Shown piece after piece: positions 55,763 to 64,000 of a stretch of DNA of 64,000 nucleotides; positions within the stretch are counted from its first letter, which is position 1; each line of letters begins with the position of its first letter. Under the pieces are notes generated by a model, which was not told the DNA's origin, did no database searches, and saw only the letters and a list, made by a program, of their open reading frames with translations. Origin of the DNA: Larix kaempferi (taxonomy: Eukaryota; Streptophyta; Pinopsida; Pinales; Pinaceae). The DNA is taken from contig BSBM01000191.1 in the NCBI GenBank assembly GCA_027924585.1, positions 186,001-250,000 on the forward strand, read 5' to 3'. Position numbers and translations under genes: made by a program.

Positions 55763-57187
55763 GAGATTCTTGAGGCCCTTACCGCCCTGGATTATCCCTG
55801 GGATGATATGCATCATCGTTCCTACTTCATCCCAGAAGCGTCTTCCTCTAGCACCGCTACCCAATACGCGGTTGAATCCAAAGAATTCCTCCCCACCAAG
55901 GTCGAATGGTTCAAGGACCCTATTCCTACTCCTGATGCCTTCGAGGAAGGTAACATGGCCAACATCTCACCTGTCATCCAAGTTGATATCGCTGCCCCAG
56001 GACGTGCCCCTGAACTCATCACTTTAGGAGCATTCTACAGTAAACAAGAGATTGAGGACTACATAAACCTTTTTAGAGAATTCCGTGATGTCTTTGCCTG
56101 GTCCTATACCGAAATGCCTGGTCTTGACCCTGCCATTATAGAGCACCACATTGACACATGGCCTGATGTACCCCCCGTTCGTCAGAAACAGCGCCCCATT
56201 CATCCCTCAAAGTTCCCAGCTGTCAAAGCCAAGATTGAGAAGCTGCGCAAGGCAGGGCTCATTTATCCTATTGCCTATACCACTTGGGTTTCAAACCTCG
56301 TTCCCGTTAACAAAAAACGAGGCACCATCCGCGTATGCACTGACTTCCGTGACTTAAACCGTGCTTGTCCCAAGGACAACTTCCCCACGCCGTTTATCGA
56401 TCAGCTCATAGATGCGTGTGCGGGACATGAGGTCCTCTCCTTCATGGATGGTTTTTCCGGATATAATCATATTCAGATCCGTAAGGAAGACCAGTATAAA
56501 ACTGCCTTTACTACCCCATGGGGCACCTTTGCCTATCGCGTCATGCCTTTCGGCCTCAAAAATGCTGGTGCCACTTTCCAGCGGGCCATGACCTATTGCT
56601 TTCACGACTTGGTCCATATCTTGTTAGTCTACCTTGATGACCTTACAGCTCGTTCCCAGAAATGATCAGACCACCTTAACGACCTTCGGCAAGTTTTTCT
56701 GCGTTGTCGCAAATACCAAATCCGCTTGAACCCACACAAGTGTGTCTTTTGCATTCCGACAGGCCGATTGTTGGGTTTCATTGTTTCCCAGAAAGGAATT
56801 ACTGTTGACCCTCTAAAGGTCCAAGCCATCTTAGACCTTCCCTCTCCTCGCACGCTCCGGCAACTCCAAAGTCTGCAAGGGCGATCCAACTTCCTTCGAC
56901 GCTTCGTTCCTGATTACGCCACTACCGTTCACGGTTTCTTGCGCCTGCTCCGTACCCACATACCCTTCGTCTGGGACCAGCACGCAGAAGCCGCCTTCGA
57001 AGCCCTCAAGAAGGCTCTCACACAAGCTCCTCTGATTTCCCCCTCGGATTTCACACAAGACTTCATCCTTTACGTTTCAGCATCCGAGCATGCCGTATCT
57101 GGAGTCTTGGTTCAAGAAGACGCTTCTCACCAGGAGCACGTCATTTACTACGTCAGCCAGACCTTGTCTGGTCCACCACTACGTTAC
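55763..57187 (+). pseudogene. RT and partial RNase H of Tat element T2
   Basis: Same register as gag-protease after TAG 55760. It has an acidic linker, then RT with VRQKQRPIHPSKFPAVKAKI, TTWVSNLVPV, TDFRDLNRACPKDNFPTPF, LSFMDGFSGYNHIQI with the first catalytic Asp, PFGLKNAGATFQRAM and YLDD in LLVYLDDLTARSQK. A TGA at 56663 interrupts before the thumb (RLNPHKCVFCIPTGRLLGF). Connection helices and RNase H follow (FILYVSASEHAVSGVLVQE; YYVSQTLSGPPLRY), cut by the T3 LTR at 57188. In YVSASEHAVSGVL the first RNase H Asp is replaced by Ser. Confidence 0.82.
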
Positions 57188-58167
57188 TGTTATGTGGAAT
57201 TCTGCCCTACGGATAAGTCAAAATTCCCTTAGGCTAAAGTAGACTTTAACTAACTCTAGGCTAAGAACAGACAAAACAAATGCTACCTTGAATCCCTAGA
57301 TCTAACAAACACTTCAGGATTAAAATGCTGAAGGGGATAGAAGGAGTTTAACTGACCTTATATCCAAACGCTTGTTTTTGGTATTTGCTCCAAACTCCAA
57401 GTCCTCACAAGTAAACCTGTTAAAGTGGAACCAAAACACAAGTATGCACTATTCTCTAGCAACCTGAAACATGAGTTAGGATCTAAATCTATGAAAGATA
57501 CAAATCATATCATTAAAACAATATTAACACAAATGATTTGGGAAAACAAGACAAGTTATTCCATTACAACTTGAAGATTACTTACAAAGGGTGCTTGATG
57601 TCCAAGCCAATCCTCCAACTCCAAGTGTCTTCTCCTCTAGCTATCTCCACAATGCTGCAAGACCATAAGTTTGGTGCTCTCAAGAGTCCTCCCCCTTTTC
57701 CAATGGCATGCCTCTCTTTTATAGTGAATGGTGAGGTTAACCAACAAGAGAGATAGGTGGATCTAAGGAGGGATAAGTGGATCAGGGTTTCTAATCGAAG
57801 GAGATGAGTTGAGATCGAATCAAGGAACCCAATCTTCCATTATCTTCGAAAATCCAAAATCCCACAAACCAAGGGCAAAAAACTATTAAAAGGGTGCCAC
57901 GTTTTGCAAAGTCTGCAGAACGCGGCACTGCCGCGCTTTGAGGCAAAAGTAGAATGCGGTAGTGTCTAGTGCCGCGTTTTGGGAAGATGACAAGGCGCGG
58001 TAGTGTGTAAAAATAAAGTCCAAGGTGGGTCAAAACTTGCCAGGGTGGATTCACCTTCAAGGTTGACTCATCATCTGTCTCTTCTGGATGGTTTAAAACA
58101 GTAGGGAAAGTGTCGTCAACTTGTTTTGTGACGGGGATGCGACACTGTGAAACATTGAGGTATAACA
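57188..58167 (-). repeat. 3' LTR of T3
   Basis: 980 bp, plus strand TGTTATGTGG to GTATAACA, with matching TGTTAT/ATAACA ends. It carries a minus-strand TATA box CTATAAAAG at 57716-57724 and GCGGCACTG-type palindromes near 57920-58010. A diverged fragment of the same LTR family is at 33113-33867. Confidence 0.82.
57716..57724 (-). promoter_or_regulatory. TATA box of the T3 LTR
   Basis: Minus strand CTATAAAAG. The related LTR fragment at 33113-33867 has CTACAAAAG at the same place. Confidence 0.55.
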
Positions 58168-58180
58168 GATGCCCCCTAAA
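58168..58180 (-). promoter_or_regulatory. Polypurine tract of T3
   Basis: Minus strand TTTAGGGGGCATC immediately before the LTR start, the same tract as in T1. Confidence 0.75.
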
Positions 58181-58539
58181 GTGTGAGGTCAGAAGGGACT
58201 GATGGCCGAAAGACTTTACGAATATAATGTGCAGAGATAGCATCGAGGAGAGCGACACGGAGCTGAAATAGAAACAAAGTGTTAGATATACCATCGAGGC
58301 GGGCATTCCCATGCTCGGAAACAAATAACTCACAGCATGGCTGCCGACCAATACATTGCAGATCCATGAGTACTGAGATAATGTAAACTGTAGACAGATC
58401 ATGGCTACTATGAACAATCGTAGATCCATGAGACAATAACGACACAGCCACGACCAATACAATAAGTGGATCTGTGTGACAATACCAGAGACATCTCCAT
58501 CGCAGCCTGGACGTAGTCAAGATACAGTGATGCGCCCAG

Positions 58540-58960
58540 GGTCTTCTACCCGATCGCATAAAGATACGAATCTAACCATGTGATTACAAGGTGTTGAAGT
58601 CGAACATGGAAGAAACCATTTGATTACCGGTCAATGATGTGGACCGTTAACAAATGCGAGGGAGATCACCAATAATGACAATGATTCCCAAGGTATCAAT
58701 AGTACATCTCAACGAAATGCGAATAAATGAGTTGATGTCGAGCATCCGAGAGATTGCTTGATCAGAGGTCAATGATGTGAACCTACTGTCAAACACGAGG
58801 AAACCTGCCATTGAGGCATGCAGGTACCAAGGTACTAATGGTTGATTTCTAAGTCCAATTCCTGGATAGTGATTTGGTGTCGACAGGAATAGACTCGTCG
58901 AAGGTGGGCCATGATGATTCCCACATCATCGACACGAAATCGGCACATATGATAGGACGA
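58540..58960. repeat. Three tandem units of about 140 bp in the T3 3' region
   Basis: Anchors GAAGTCGA, GATGTCGA and GGTGTCGA at about 58595, 58734 and 58876. Same order and spacing as in T1 (4158, 4294, 4433). Confidence 0.55.
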
Positions 58961-59289
58961 TGAAGTAATGGAACGTGTACTGACACAGCGGAGGTCTGAC
59001 ACAATGAATGACTCGATACAATTCAACCCTTTGAACATATAACGGCATGTAACAAGACCTGGCAGCAGGGATTATTGATAAATAGAGGATAGACACCGGA
59101 TGAGTGGACTCGTGGCTAGGGAGACGACCCATGATGATGGCTATGACTCAATGAAAGACGGATACCCCAAATATAGACAAGAGATGGACACATGCCATGT
59201 TCAAAGGTAACGACTGACAAGCTGCCATAGATAAACTTGACTTGTTTCCCCATATTTCCCCGACATGATGGACGAGTACCTCTTTCTTG

Positions 59290-59960
59290 TTTTACGAGCT
59301 TGAAGAGGATATCAGATGCTCGGTGTAGCTCATCTTGTGGATGAGTCCAATCTCACATGTTTTACGAACCTGAGAAAGGAGGGGTTCGTCCCAAAATGGG
59401 TCCTTCGATGTTAATATTTTAACGAGCCCAAGGAAGGAAAACTCGGTAGTTTTTCATATTTAGAGAGCCTAAAAAACTTAAAGGAAGCTCCATAATGTAC
59501 TTTTTCGTAAAATTTAGTCTCTCGATCCCGAAAAAGTGTAAAACGATTCCCGAGAGAACTCTCCCAGCCGAGATTGACTGAGGTATACCTTTCTCGTAAA
59601 TAGTCTAAACGGGCCGAAAAAGGGGTAACCTATCACCGAATAGACGACCTTTCAAATACTTTTACAAGTGTGAAAGAGTCAAGATTACTTGGCAATCTTT
59701 TCAATTTTAAGGAGTCTGAAAAGAGCTTAACTATGGACTCCTATGGTCTTTTTCGTAAAAATTAATTATTCTGGCCCGAAAAAAAAAAAAAAATACAGCC
59801 AGGATAATACTTTCCTCATCGTTTTAACGAGCATGAGTAAAGCTGACCGTACTCGACACCGTTTTACTTGCGTTTGACAAGCACGACACAGGTGTGAAAG
59901 CGCTTGGAATCTTTTTCAAGTTTTAAATCCAGAGCACGAAAAAGATAAAGTGGGCTCAAA
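59290..59960. repeat. Degenerate array with TTTTACGAGC...GAAAAAG core
   Basis: About eleven or twelve copies of a loose unit, TTTTaaCGAGCccGAAAaAG, spaced 40-90 bases, starting at about 59300, 59355, 59416, 59457, 59505, 59592, 59657, 59702, 59752, 59818, 59862 and 59920. Not present in T1. Confidence 0.5.
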
Positions 59961-60093
59961 ATGAAGGTCAAACTACGAACAAATACCAGTATGAATGCAT
60001 CCCATTTCTACCGCAGATCCTGTCAATGAACGCTCAAAAATCGGGCATTAGCAATATGAATAAGGGTTTATTAATTAATTAATGAAAAAATGC

Positions 60094-60102
60094 TATATAA
60101 AG
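60094..60102 (+). promoter_or_regulatory. TATA box of the antisense gene in T3
   Basis: TATATAAAG stands on the plus strand, opposite to the T3 coding strand, about 30 bases before the inferred start of exon 1 and 140 bases before a good splice donor. It suggests an independent promoter inside the element. Confidence 0.55.
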
Positions 60103-60124
60103 CACGGTAAAAATAGAAATTACT

Positions 60125-61858
60125 ATTCATTTGTGTTTTTTACCCAAAGGAGGCATTTTTACCCATTTTGGAGCAAAATTTCAAGGATCGATACCGAGAG
60201 TTCTGGGACACCATTTCGACCGCCGTCTACGCCAGGTAAGAGTGCTTGAGCCCCTCTTTCAATTCATGCAAGAAATTTTTACTTTCACCAGGGGAAAATT
60301 AATTTTTTGGGAAGCCCTTTTGGGAAAAAATCGCCTGCCGTACTGCCGCGGGGGTCCCCTATCGAGAAACGCGGCACTGTTGAACAGTGCCGCGCTGTAA
60401 CCTCAAAATGAGGCGCGGCACTGTAGACTGCCGCGCGGCAGGGTGCCCTCCAGGCGCGGCACGTGCGAAAATTAAGTTTGAAAAATCAAATTTTCCTCAA
60501 ATTTTTGCTGGAAGTAAGTTGTTAAATAGTTACTAATTACTTTGTTTGCCCTTTTGCAGGGATTTGCAACTTATTTGGAGCAAAATGGTGAGTTGGAAAG
60601 AGAGGGAACACGAAACGGACGATTTTAGGGCCGAAAATGACTTACCAACCGTGACCGCATTGCGAGAATGTGGTTTGCTAAAGTTTTTCAAGACCAAAGG
60701 GATCCGCCAACAACCTAAGCTTCTTACTCACCTTGTTCAATTGTGGGACCCTGATATCGAAGCTTTCCGAGTGGGAGAGCATGTGCTTGAAATTCAACTT
60801 GAAGACATCTACTTTCTCACGGGCCTCTCGAAAAGAGGGGCCCGGCCGAATCTTACCGGGTACAGTGCTTCGGACTCAAGCACGGATGATTTGATTGCTC
60901 GATATTGTCAGGCGGGTTCGAGTAAGAAGAGTGGGAAAGTGGCCATAAAAGAGGTCACAAATCTTCCTTTCAAAACCTTGCTATTCACTATTACACGTGC
61001 AGCAGGAAGCGTGAGCCTACACCAGGCAACCCGCACACAGGTAAATCTCACAGCAGAGTGCATGGGAGGGACAGTCTTCAACTGGTGTGAGGCAGTGTTG
61101 TCCCACTTGAAGGAACAGGTGCACAAATGTAGAACTGGGAAAAATACCCAGTTTGGCTATGGGAGTATCTTGGTCACTTTCTTCCTGGCAAGGGTGCCAT
61201 TACTGCGGCCACAGATATCTATGCATCCTCGTCCACCTACTGAGCCATGGATGGATCGATGGAGCGACTACGCCGGGCGCCTTGGAGGACCTCAACGGCT
61301 AGCCTTTGGAGAGGACTTTTTCTCTTGGCTAGAGGAGCAGATAGTCATGATCGACGACTATCCCTATTCAGGGGTAGATTTCCGTGAGGATATTGATTTG
61401 GCTTTGCCGGAAGATGATGAATGGGACAACTCTGGTATGGCCTTCATGGATATGTAATTTTTTGCTTTTAAATATTTAATTTTTAATGCTTTTTTAGAAT
61501 GTGTAAAAGACTTCTAATGTATATTCGCATGCATGTTGCAGATCGTGGACCACAGAGGCCAGCTGAATATTCTCCACTACGTCGTGGCAGTGTAGACCGT
61601 CAAGCTGATCCTGTCGAAGAAGAAGATGAGGACGAGGCAGGAGGTGTCCGGGACATTGAGAGGAACCTGCAGGGATTGACTCATGGTATCCCTGCCATGC
61701 GGATGGATGATGTCCCTTACCCCCTCCAGCGTCATACTGTAGGTGTACCTGGTCGTATCAGTCAACTTCTCCGCAAGGTGGTTCGAGCTGTGATGTGTTA
61801 CCACCAGCGGCAGGAGGAGTCCGATGAGGGACGTGATAGGTCTCCTAGATCTCCATAG
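60125..61858 (+). CDS. Antisense spliced gene in T3: plant-mobile-domain-like protein
   Basis: Inferred model: exon 1 about 60125-60235 (no ATG, so untranslated), intron 60236-60559 (CCAG|GTAAG to TTTTGCAG|G, 324 nt), exon 2 60560-61434, intron 61435-61541 (CTG|GTATGG to TGTTGCAG|A, 107 nt), exon 3 61542-61858. The first ATG of the spliced RNA is 60585 in a strong context (AAAATGG), and the product has 388 residues. The first 100 residues fit the plant mobile domain (aminotransferase-like) pattern: LRECGLLKFF, LLTHLVQLWDPDIEAF, LEIQLEDIYFLTGLSKRG. The middle is rich in hydrophobic and basic residues; after DEWDNS exon 3 gives an acidic, Arg-rich tail (EEEDEDEAGG, RDRSPRSP). Unspliced, exon 2 would end at a TAA at 61455. 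The gene is convergent with archaeal-type RNase H. Antisense frames before the 3' LTR are known in Tat elements such as Grande; mobile-domain genes are known in Gypsy and Mutator elements. Splicing here is predicted, not shown. Confidence 0.6.
60236..60559 (+). other. Predicted intron 1 of the antisense gene
   Basis: Donor AG|GTAAG and acceptor CCCTTTTGCAG|G. The frame is open on both sides and joins in phase: exon 1 ends with two bases of a codon that exon 2 completes. It contains the GCGGCACTG palindromes at 60330-60470. Confidence 0.55.
60330..60475. repeat. GC-rich palindromes with GCGGCACTG core
   Basis: At 60371-60393 lies a perfect inverted repeat, GCGGCACTGTT-G-AACAGTGCCGC. Further GCGGCACTG, ACTGCCGCG and GCGCGGCA words follow. 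The same words occur in the T3 LTR at 57920-58010. Confidence 0.7.
61435..61541 (+). other. Predicted intron 2 of the antisense gene
   Basis: Donor CTG|GTATGG, T-rich body and acceptor CATGTTGCAG|A. Removal joins G and AT into one Asp codon and avoids the TAA that ends exon 2 in the unspliced reading. A 107-nt intron is a usual size for plants. Confidence 0.5.
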
Positions 61859-62062
61859 ATGGTCTTTAGATCTTTTTGCGGCATGTACACGATATGTAGG
61901 CTTTGAGGGCCAATTTTTTGTATATGGGATTTAATCCCCAATTTTGTCTTTGACACAAACTTTATGTATTTTGGAAAAAACACTTTTATATACAGTGATA
62001 TGGACCTATTTATGATCTAAATATTTACAATGACTTGTGCATTTTCATTTTTTATGATGTGT
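61859..62062. other. Short gap between convergent genes in T3
   Basis: 204 bases between the antisense gene stop (plus strand) and the archaeal-type RNase H stop (minus strand). AT-rich, presumably holding the 3' ends of both transcripts; no clear signal assigned. Confidence 0.4.
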
Positions 62063-62476
62063 TTATGTATGGGCGAGATGCCAATCTAAAATGTAATTAG
62101 CCAATGAATCGGCAATACAATTGAATTCTCTTGGTATGTGTTGATATGTGATAAAATCAAATGACCGTTCCAAGAGGCGTACTCTTCGAAATAAACGAAG
62201 TAACGTAGGATCGCGAACTGTGTAAACACGGTTTAGATGTGAAACCACGAGTTGGGAGTCTAAAAAGACCGATAAGGAGTCAATCCCGAGTGAAGCAACC
62301 TCTGTCAAGAGACCAATGACTGCATGGTACTCTGCGATATTGTTGGTTGCGGGACCTAAACAAATAGCTCCTGAATAAATCAACTCGCCAGTGGGGGAAT
62401 AAATCACCCATGCTGCGGAAGCGAGATTCCGGGTATGTCGGCTTGCACCGTCAGCGAATCCAAAGTAGGTAGACAT
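62063..62476 (-). CDS. Archaeal-type RNase H of T3 (intact motifs)
   Basis: ATG at 62476, 137 residues, no stop. All four acidic residues of the active site are in place: Asp in FADGAS, Glu in NNIAEYHAVI, Asp in VFLDSQLVVSHLN and Asp in CIADSLAN. This is the extra archaeal-type RNase H of Tat elements, thought to help degrade RNA in the RNA-DNA hybrid during reverse transcription. It lies 121 bp beyond the integrase stop on the minus strand. The frame is open further upstream (to 62659), but a start at 62476 matches the domain and the T1 copy, and CAG precedes the ATG in both. Confidence 0.78.
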   Translation of the reverse strand: MSTYFGFADGASRHTRNLASAAWVIYSPTGELIYSGAICLGPATNNIAEYHAVIGLLTEVASLGIDSLSVFLDSQLVVSHLNRVYTVRDPTLLRLFRRVRLLERSFDFITYQHIPREFNCIADSLANYILDWHLAHT

Positions 62477-62597
62477 CTGCGCATAAAGGCACGAGTCAAA
62501 GTAAGAGTAGATACATAAGATCCACGCGCACACTAAAAATAAAGCAAAAAGCAAACTAAGTACATTATGTACAAGAAGTAACCCGCGTGGGGTAACC

Positions 62598-64000
62598 TCA
62601 CGCGTAGAAACGCTTAAGGTATAGCCCGTTTCGGGGCCGTGCCAATGGCGTACCATCACAATCGACTAGTTCATAGGCTCCTTTTTCTAAGACACGTTTT
62701 ATGATGAAGGGGCCGTACCACATAGATTCAAGCTTACCTTTTCCAAGTTTATCATGCATCTGATCATATGTAAGTACGAGGTCACCCTCATTGAAGATCC
62801 GAGGTTGAACGGATTTGTCGTATTGAGCTTTGACGCGTTTTTTGTGGGCTTCATTAGCCAAAGCGGCGTCGCGGCGGGTTTCATCTAGCTTAGCTAGGTA
62901 TAAAAACCGTTCTTCTTCGGAAGTAGTGTGTGGAAGTAGCTCTATGGCTATCTTGAGTGATGGAATTTCACATTCAATCGGAAGAATGGCTTCCAGGCCG
63001 TACACCAACTGAAATGGTGTAAACCCAGTAGCACTTTTCACTGAGGTTCGGTATGCCCACAGTGCTGAGAACAGAGCTGAGTGCCAATTGGATTTTTGGG
63101 TACCCACAATGCGCTGAATCATTCGTTTCAGGACCTTATTGATGGCTTCAACTTGGCCATTAGCTTCTGGGTAATACGGGGTTGAGTTTTCATGGCGAAA
63201 ACCCAGTTTGGCACTTAGTTCTTCGATCATATGATTCCTAAAATGGGAACCATGATCGGTCACAATAGACTGTGGGACACCGAATCTAGCTATGATATGA
63301 TTGAATATGAACTGCGCTGCTGTTTTGCCGTCTTCAGCATATGTAGGCATCGCTTCAGCCCATTTTGTAAAATAGTCCACAGCTACTATGACATAGCTAT
63401 GCCCCCCGGCTGAAGTGGGCTTACAGTGCATAAAATCAATGCCCCATTTGGAGAAGGGGCCGACGGCAATGACAGGATGGAGTGGAGCAGGGTGCGAGCG
63501 TGCTTTGCTATGAAAGAATTGACATGGCGGACACTTCTTGACTGTTTCAATGCAGTCTTTGAAAATCGAGGGCCAGAAGTATCCTGCTCGCAGTATTTTC
63601 TGGGCCGTAGCCATCCCAGAGAGATGACCACCACATGCTCCAGCGTGGCAGTCATTGAGAACGCGTTCCGCCTCATCTAAGGTCAAACAGCGTCGAAGGA
63701 CAGTGTCGACACCACGCCGATACAAAGTATCGTTCACTATAAGGTAGTATTTTGCGTGATGTCTGATACATCGTCGTTCATCGCGGTTGAGGTCGGGACG
63801 GAAGCGTTGGGTTTGGAGATATAAGAGAATATCCCCATACCACGGATCAGACGTGCTAATGAGGAACAATGATTCGTCGGGAAGAGAATCAATGGGCTCG
63901 GATTGCTCAGTAGCACGGGGCAAGTGACAAATTAACTCAGCGAAGACCAGAGATTTCTTAGACTTGGCTTTGACAAATTCCAAGTCAAACTCTTGAAGGA
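62598..64000 (-). CDS. Integrase (with end of RNase H linker) of T3, partial
   Basis: Open to the window edge, at least 467 codons. It starts in the RNase H-integrase linker (LQEFDLEFVKAKSKKSLVFAEL), followed by a zinc domain with DCHAGACGGH and CPPCQ (HHCC complete), and a catalytic core with Asp in VAVDYFTKWAEA, Asp in IVTDHGSHF and Glu in NGQVEAINKVLK. The C-terminal domain (EGDLVLTYDQMHDKLGKGKLESMWYGPFIIK) ends NGLYLKRFYA. No stop and no chromodomain. Part of a gag-pol polyprotein whose upstream portion is outside the window. Confidence 0.85.
   Translation of the reverse strand, partial: LQEFDLEFVKAKSKKSLVFAELICHLPRATEQSEPIDSLPDESLFLISTSDPWYGDILLYLQTQRFRPDLNRDERRCIRHHAKYYLIVNDTLYRRGVDTVLRRCLTLDEAERVLNDCHAGACGGHLSGMATAQKILRAGYFWPSIFKDCIETVKKCPPCQFFHSKARSHPAPLHPVIAVGPFSKWGIDFMHCKPTSAGGHSYVIVAVDYFTKWAEAMPTYAEDGKTAAQFIFNHIIARFGVPQSIVTDHGSHFRNHMIEELSAKLGFRHENSTPYYPEANGQVEAINKVLKRMIQRIVGTQKSNWHSALFSALWAYRTSVKSATGFTPFQLVYGLEAILPIECEIPSLKIAIELLPHTTSEEERFLYLAKLDETRRDAALANEAHKKRVKAQYDKSVQPRIFNEGDLVLTYDQMHDKLGKGKLESMWYGPFIIKRVLEKGAYELVDCDGTPLARPRNGLYLKRFYA

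Larger units (their letters stand above)
49527..57187 (+). mobile_element. T2: plus-strand Tat-type Gypsy element, cut by T3
   Basis: 5' LTR (49527-50252), primer site, 1.5-kb leader with a GC-rich minisatellite, one gag-protease-RT-RNase H frame (51797-57187) broken only by TAG 55760 and TGA 56663. The T3 LTR begins at 57188 inside RNase H. The right half, including integrase and 3' LTR, must lie beyond the window. RT type (TDFRDLNRACPKDNFPTPF) places it in the Tat group. Confidence 0.8.
57188..64000 (-). mobile_element. T3: minus-strand Tat-type Gypsy element, runs out of the window
   Basis: 3' LTR (57188-58167), polypurine tract, long 3' region, an antisense gene (60094-61858, plus strand), archaeal-type RNase H (62476-62063) and integrase (64000-62598). 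The 5' part lies beyond 64000. Integrase and RNase H have no stop and keep all catalytic residues, so this is the best-preserved element here. It inserted into the RNase H of T2. The 5' flank of the insertion is GTTAC (57183-57187); the partner is outside the window. Confidence 0.85.

Noticed and set aside
60131-60400. Coding exon 1 for the antisense gene
   Set aside because: The frame of exon 1 joins in phase to exon 2 and is open, but it holds no ATG; stops lie just upstream at about 60108-60116, so I treat it as untranslated.
1-64000. tRNA genes, rRNA genes, CRISPR arrays or bacterial-type operons
   Set aside because: tRNA-like words occur only as primer-binding sites next to LTRs, and tandem repeats lack the regular repeat-spacer pattern of CRISPR; nothing supports such features.

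Overview
The window looks like intergenic heterochromatin from a large land-plant genome. Every recognisable coding stretch belongs to an LTR retrotransposon or an element-associated reading frame, and I found no single-copy host gene, rRNA gene or tRNA gene. Tat-type Ty3/Gypsy elements with a second, archaeal-type RNase H, many Ty1/Copia copies with initiator-Met-type primer sites, and deep nesting point to a plant. A gymnosperm or a large-genome angiosperm is plausible, but this is inferred from element style only.

Layout from left to right. 1-2996: probable Gypsy LTR and leader sequence. 2997-13500: a complete minus-strand Tat-type element (T1) with two LTRs and a 5-bp target-site duplication. 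It keeps integrase and archaeal-type RNase H but no gag, protease or reverse transcriptase, and it carries a nested solo LTR (11071-12690) and a 1.37-kb tandem duplication. 13506-16894: old unassigned sequence and a plus-strand Copia gag remnant (C4). 16895-18728: 3' end of a minus-strand Copia element (C3). 18729-21229: an unrecognised frame of about 830 codons closed mostly by TAG stops (X1). 21230-27497: minus-strand Copia C2, lacking its 5' LTR and integrase core.

27498-28428: unresolved. 28429-41589: a minus-strand Gypsy (G1) with 5' LTR, primer site, gag, RT-RNase H and integrase. It is cut by an LTR-like insert (29572-31157), a Tat LTR fragment (33113-33867) and a minus-strand Copia C1 (33868-38752) of the same family as C2. 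41601-43330: a decayed element-associated frame (X2) abutting the G1 LTR. 43848-48593: plus-strand Copia C5, also without an integrase core. 49527-57187: plus-strand Tat element T2 with LTR, primer site, GC-rich leader minisatellite and a 1,321-codon gag-protease frame leading into RT. It is cut within RNase H by T3, a minus-strand Tat element whose 3' LTR starts at 57188 and which runs past position 64000.

Within each element the order is that of a normal LTR retrotransposon: LTR, primer site, gag, protease, then RT-RNase H before integrase in Gypsy or integrase before RT-RNase H in Copia, polypurine tract, LTR. In the Tat elements T1 and T3 the archaeal-type RNase H lies downstream of integrase. 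T3 is the best-preserved copy. It also contains, antisense to its pol genes, what looks like an independent two-intron gene (TATA box at 60094, coding exons 60585-61434 and 61542-61858) for a 388-residue plant-mobile-domain-like protein. This is the most interesting feature of the window.
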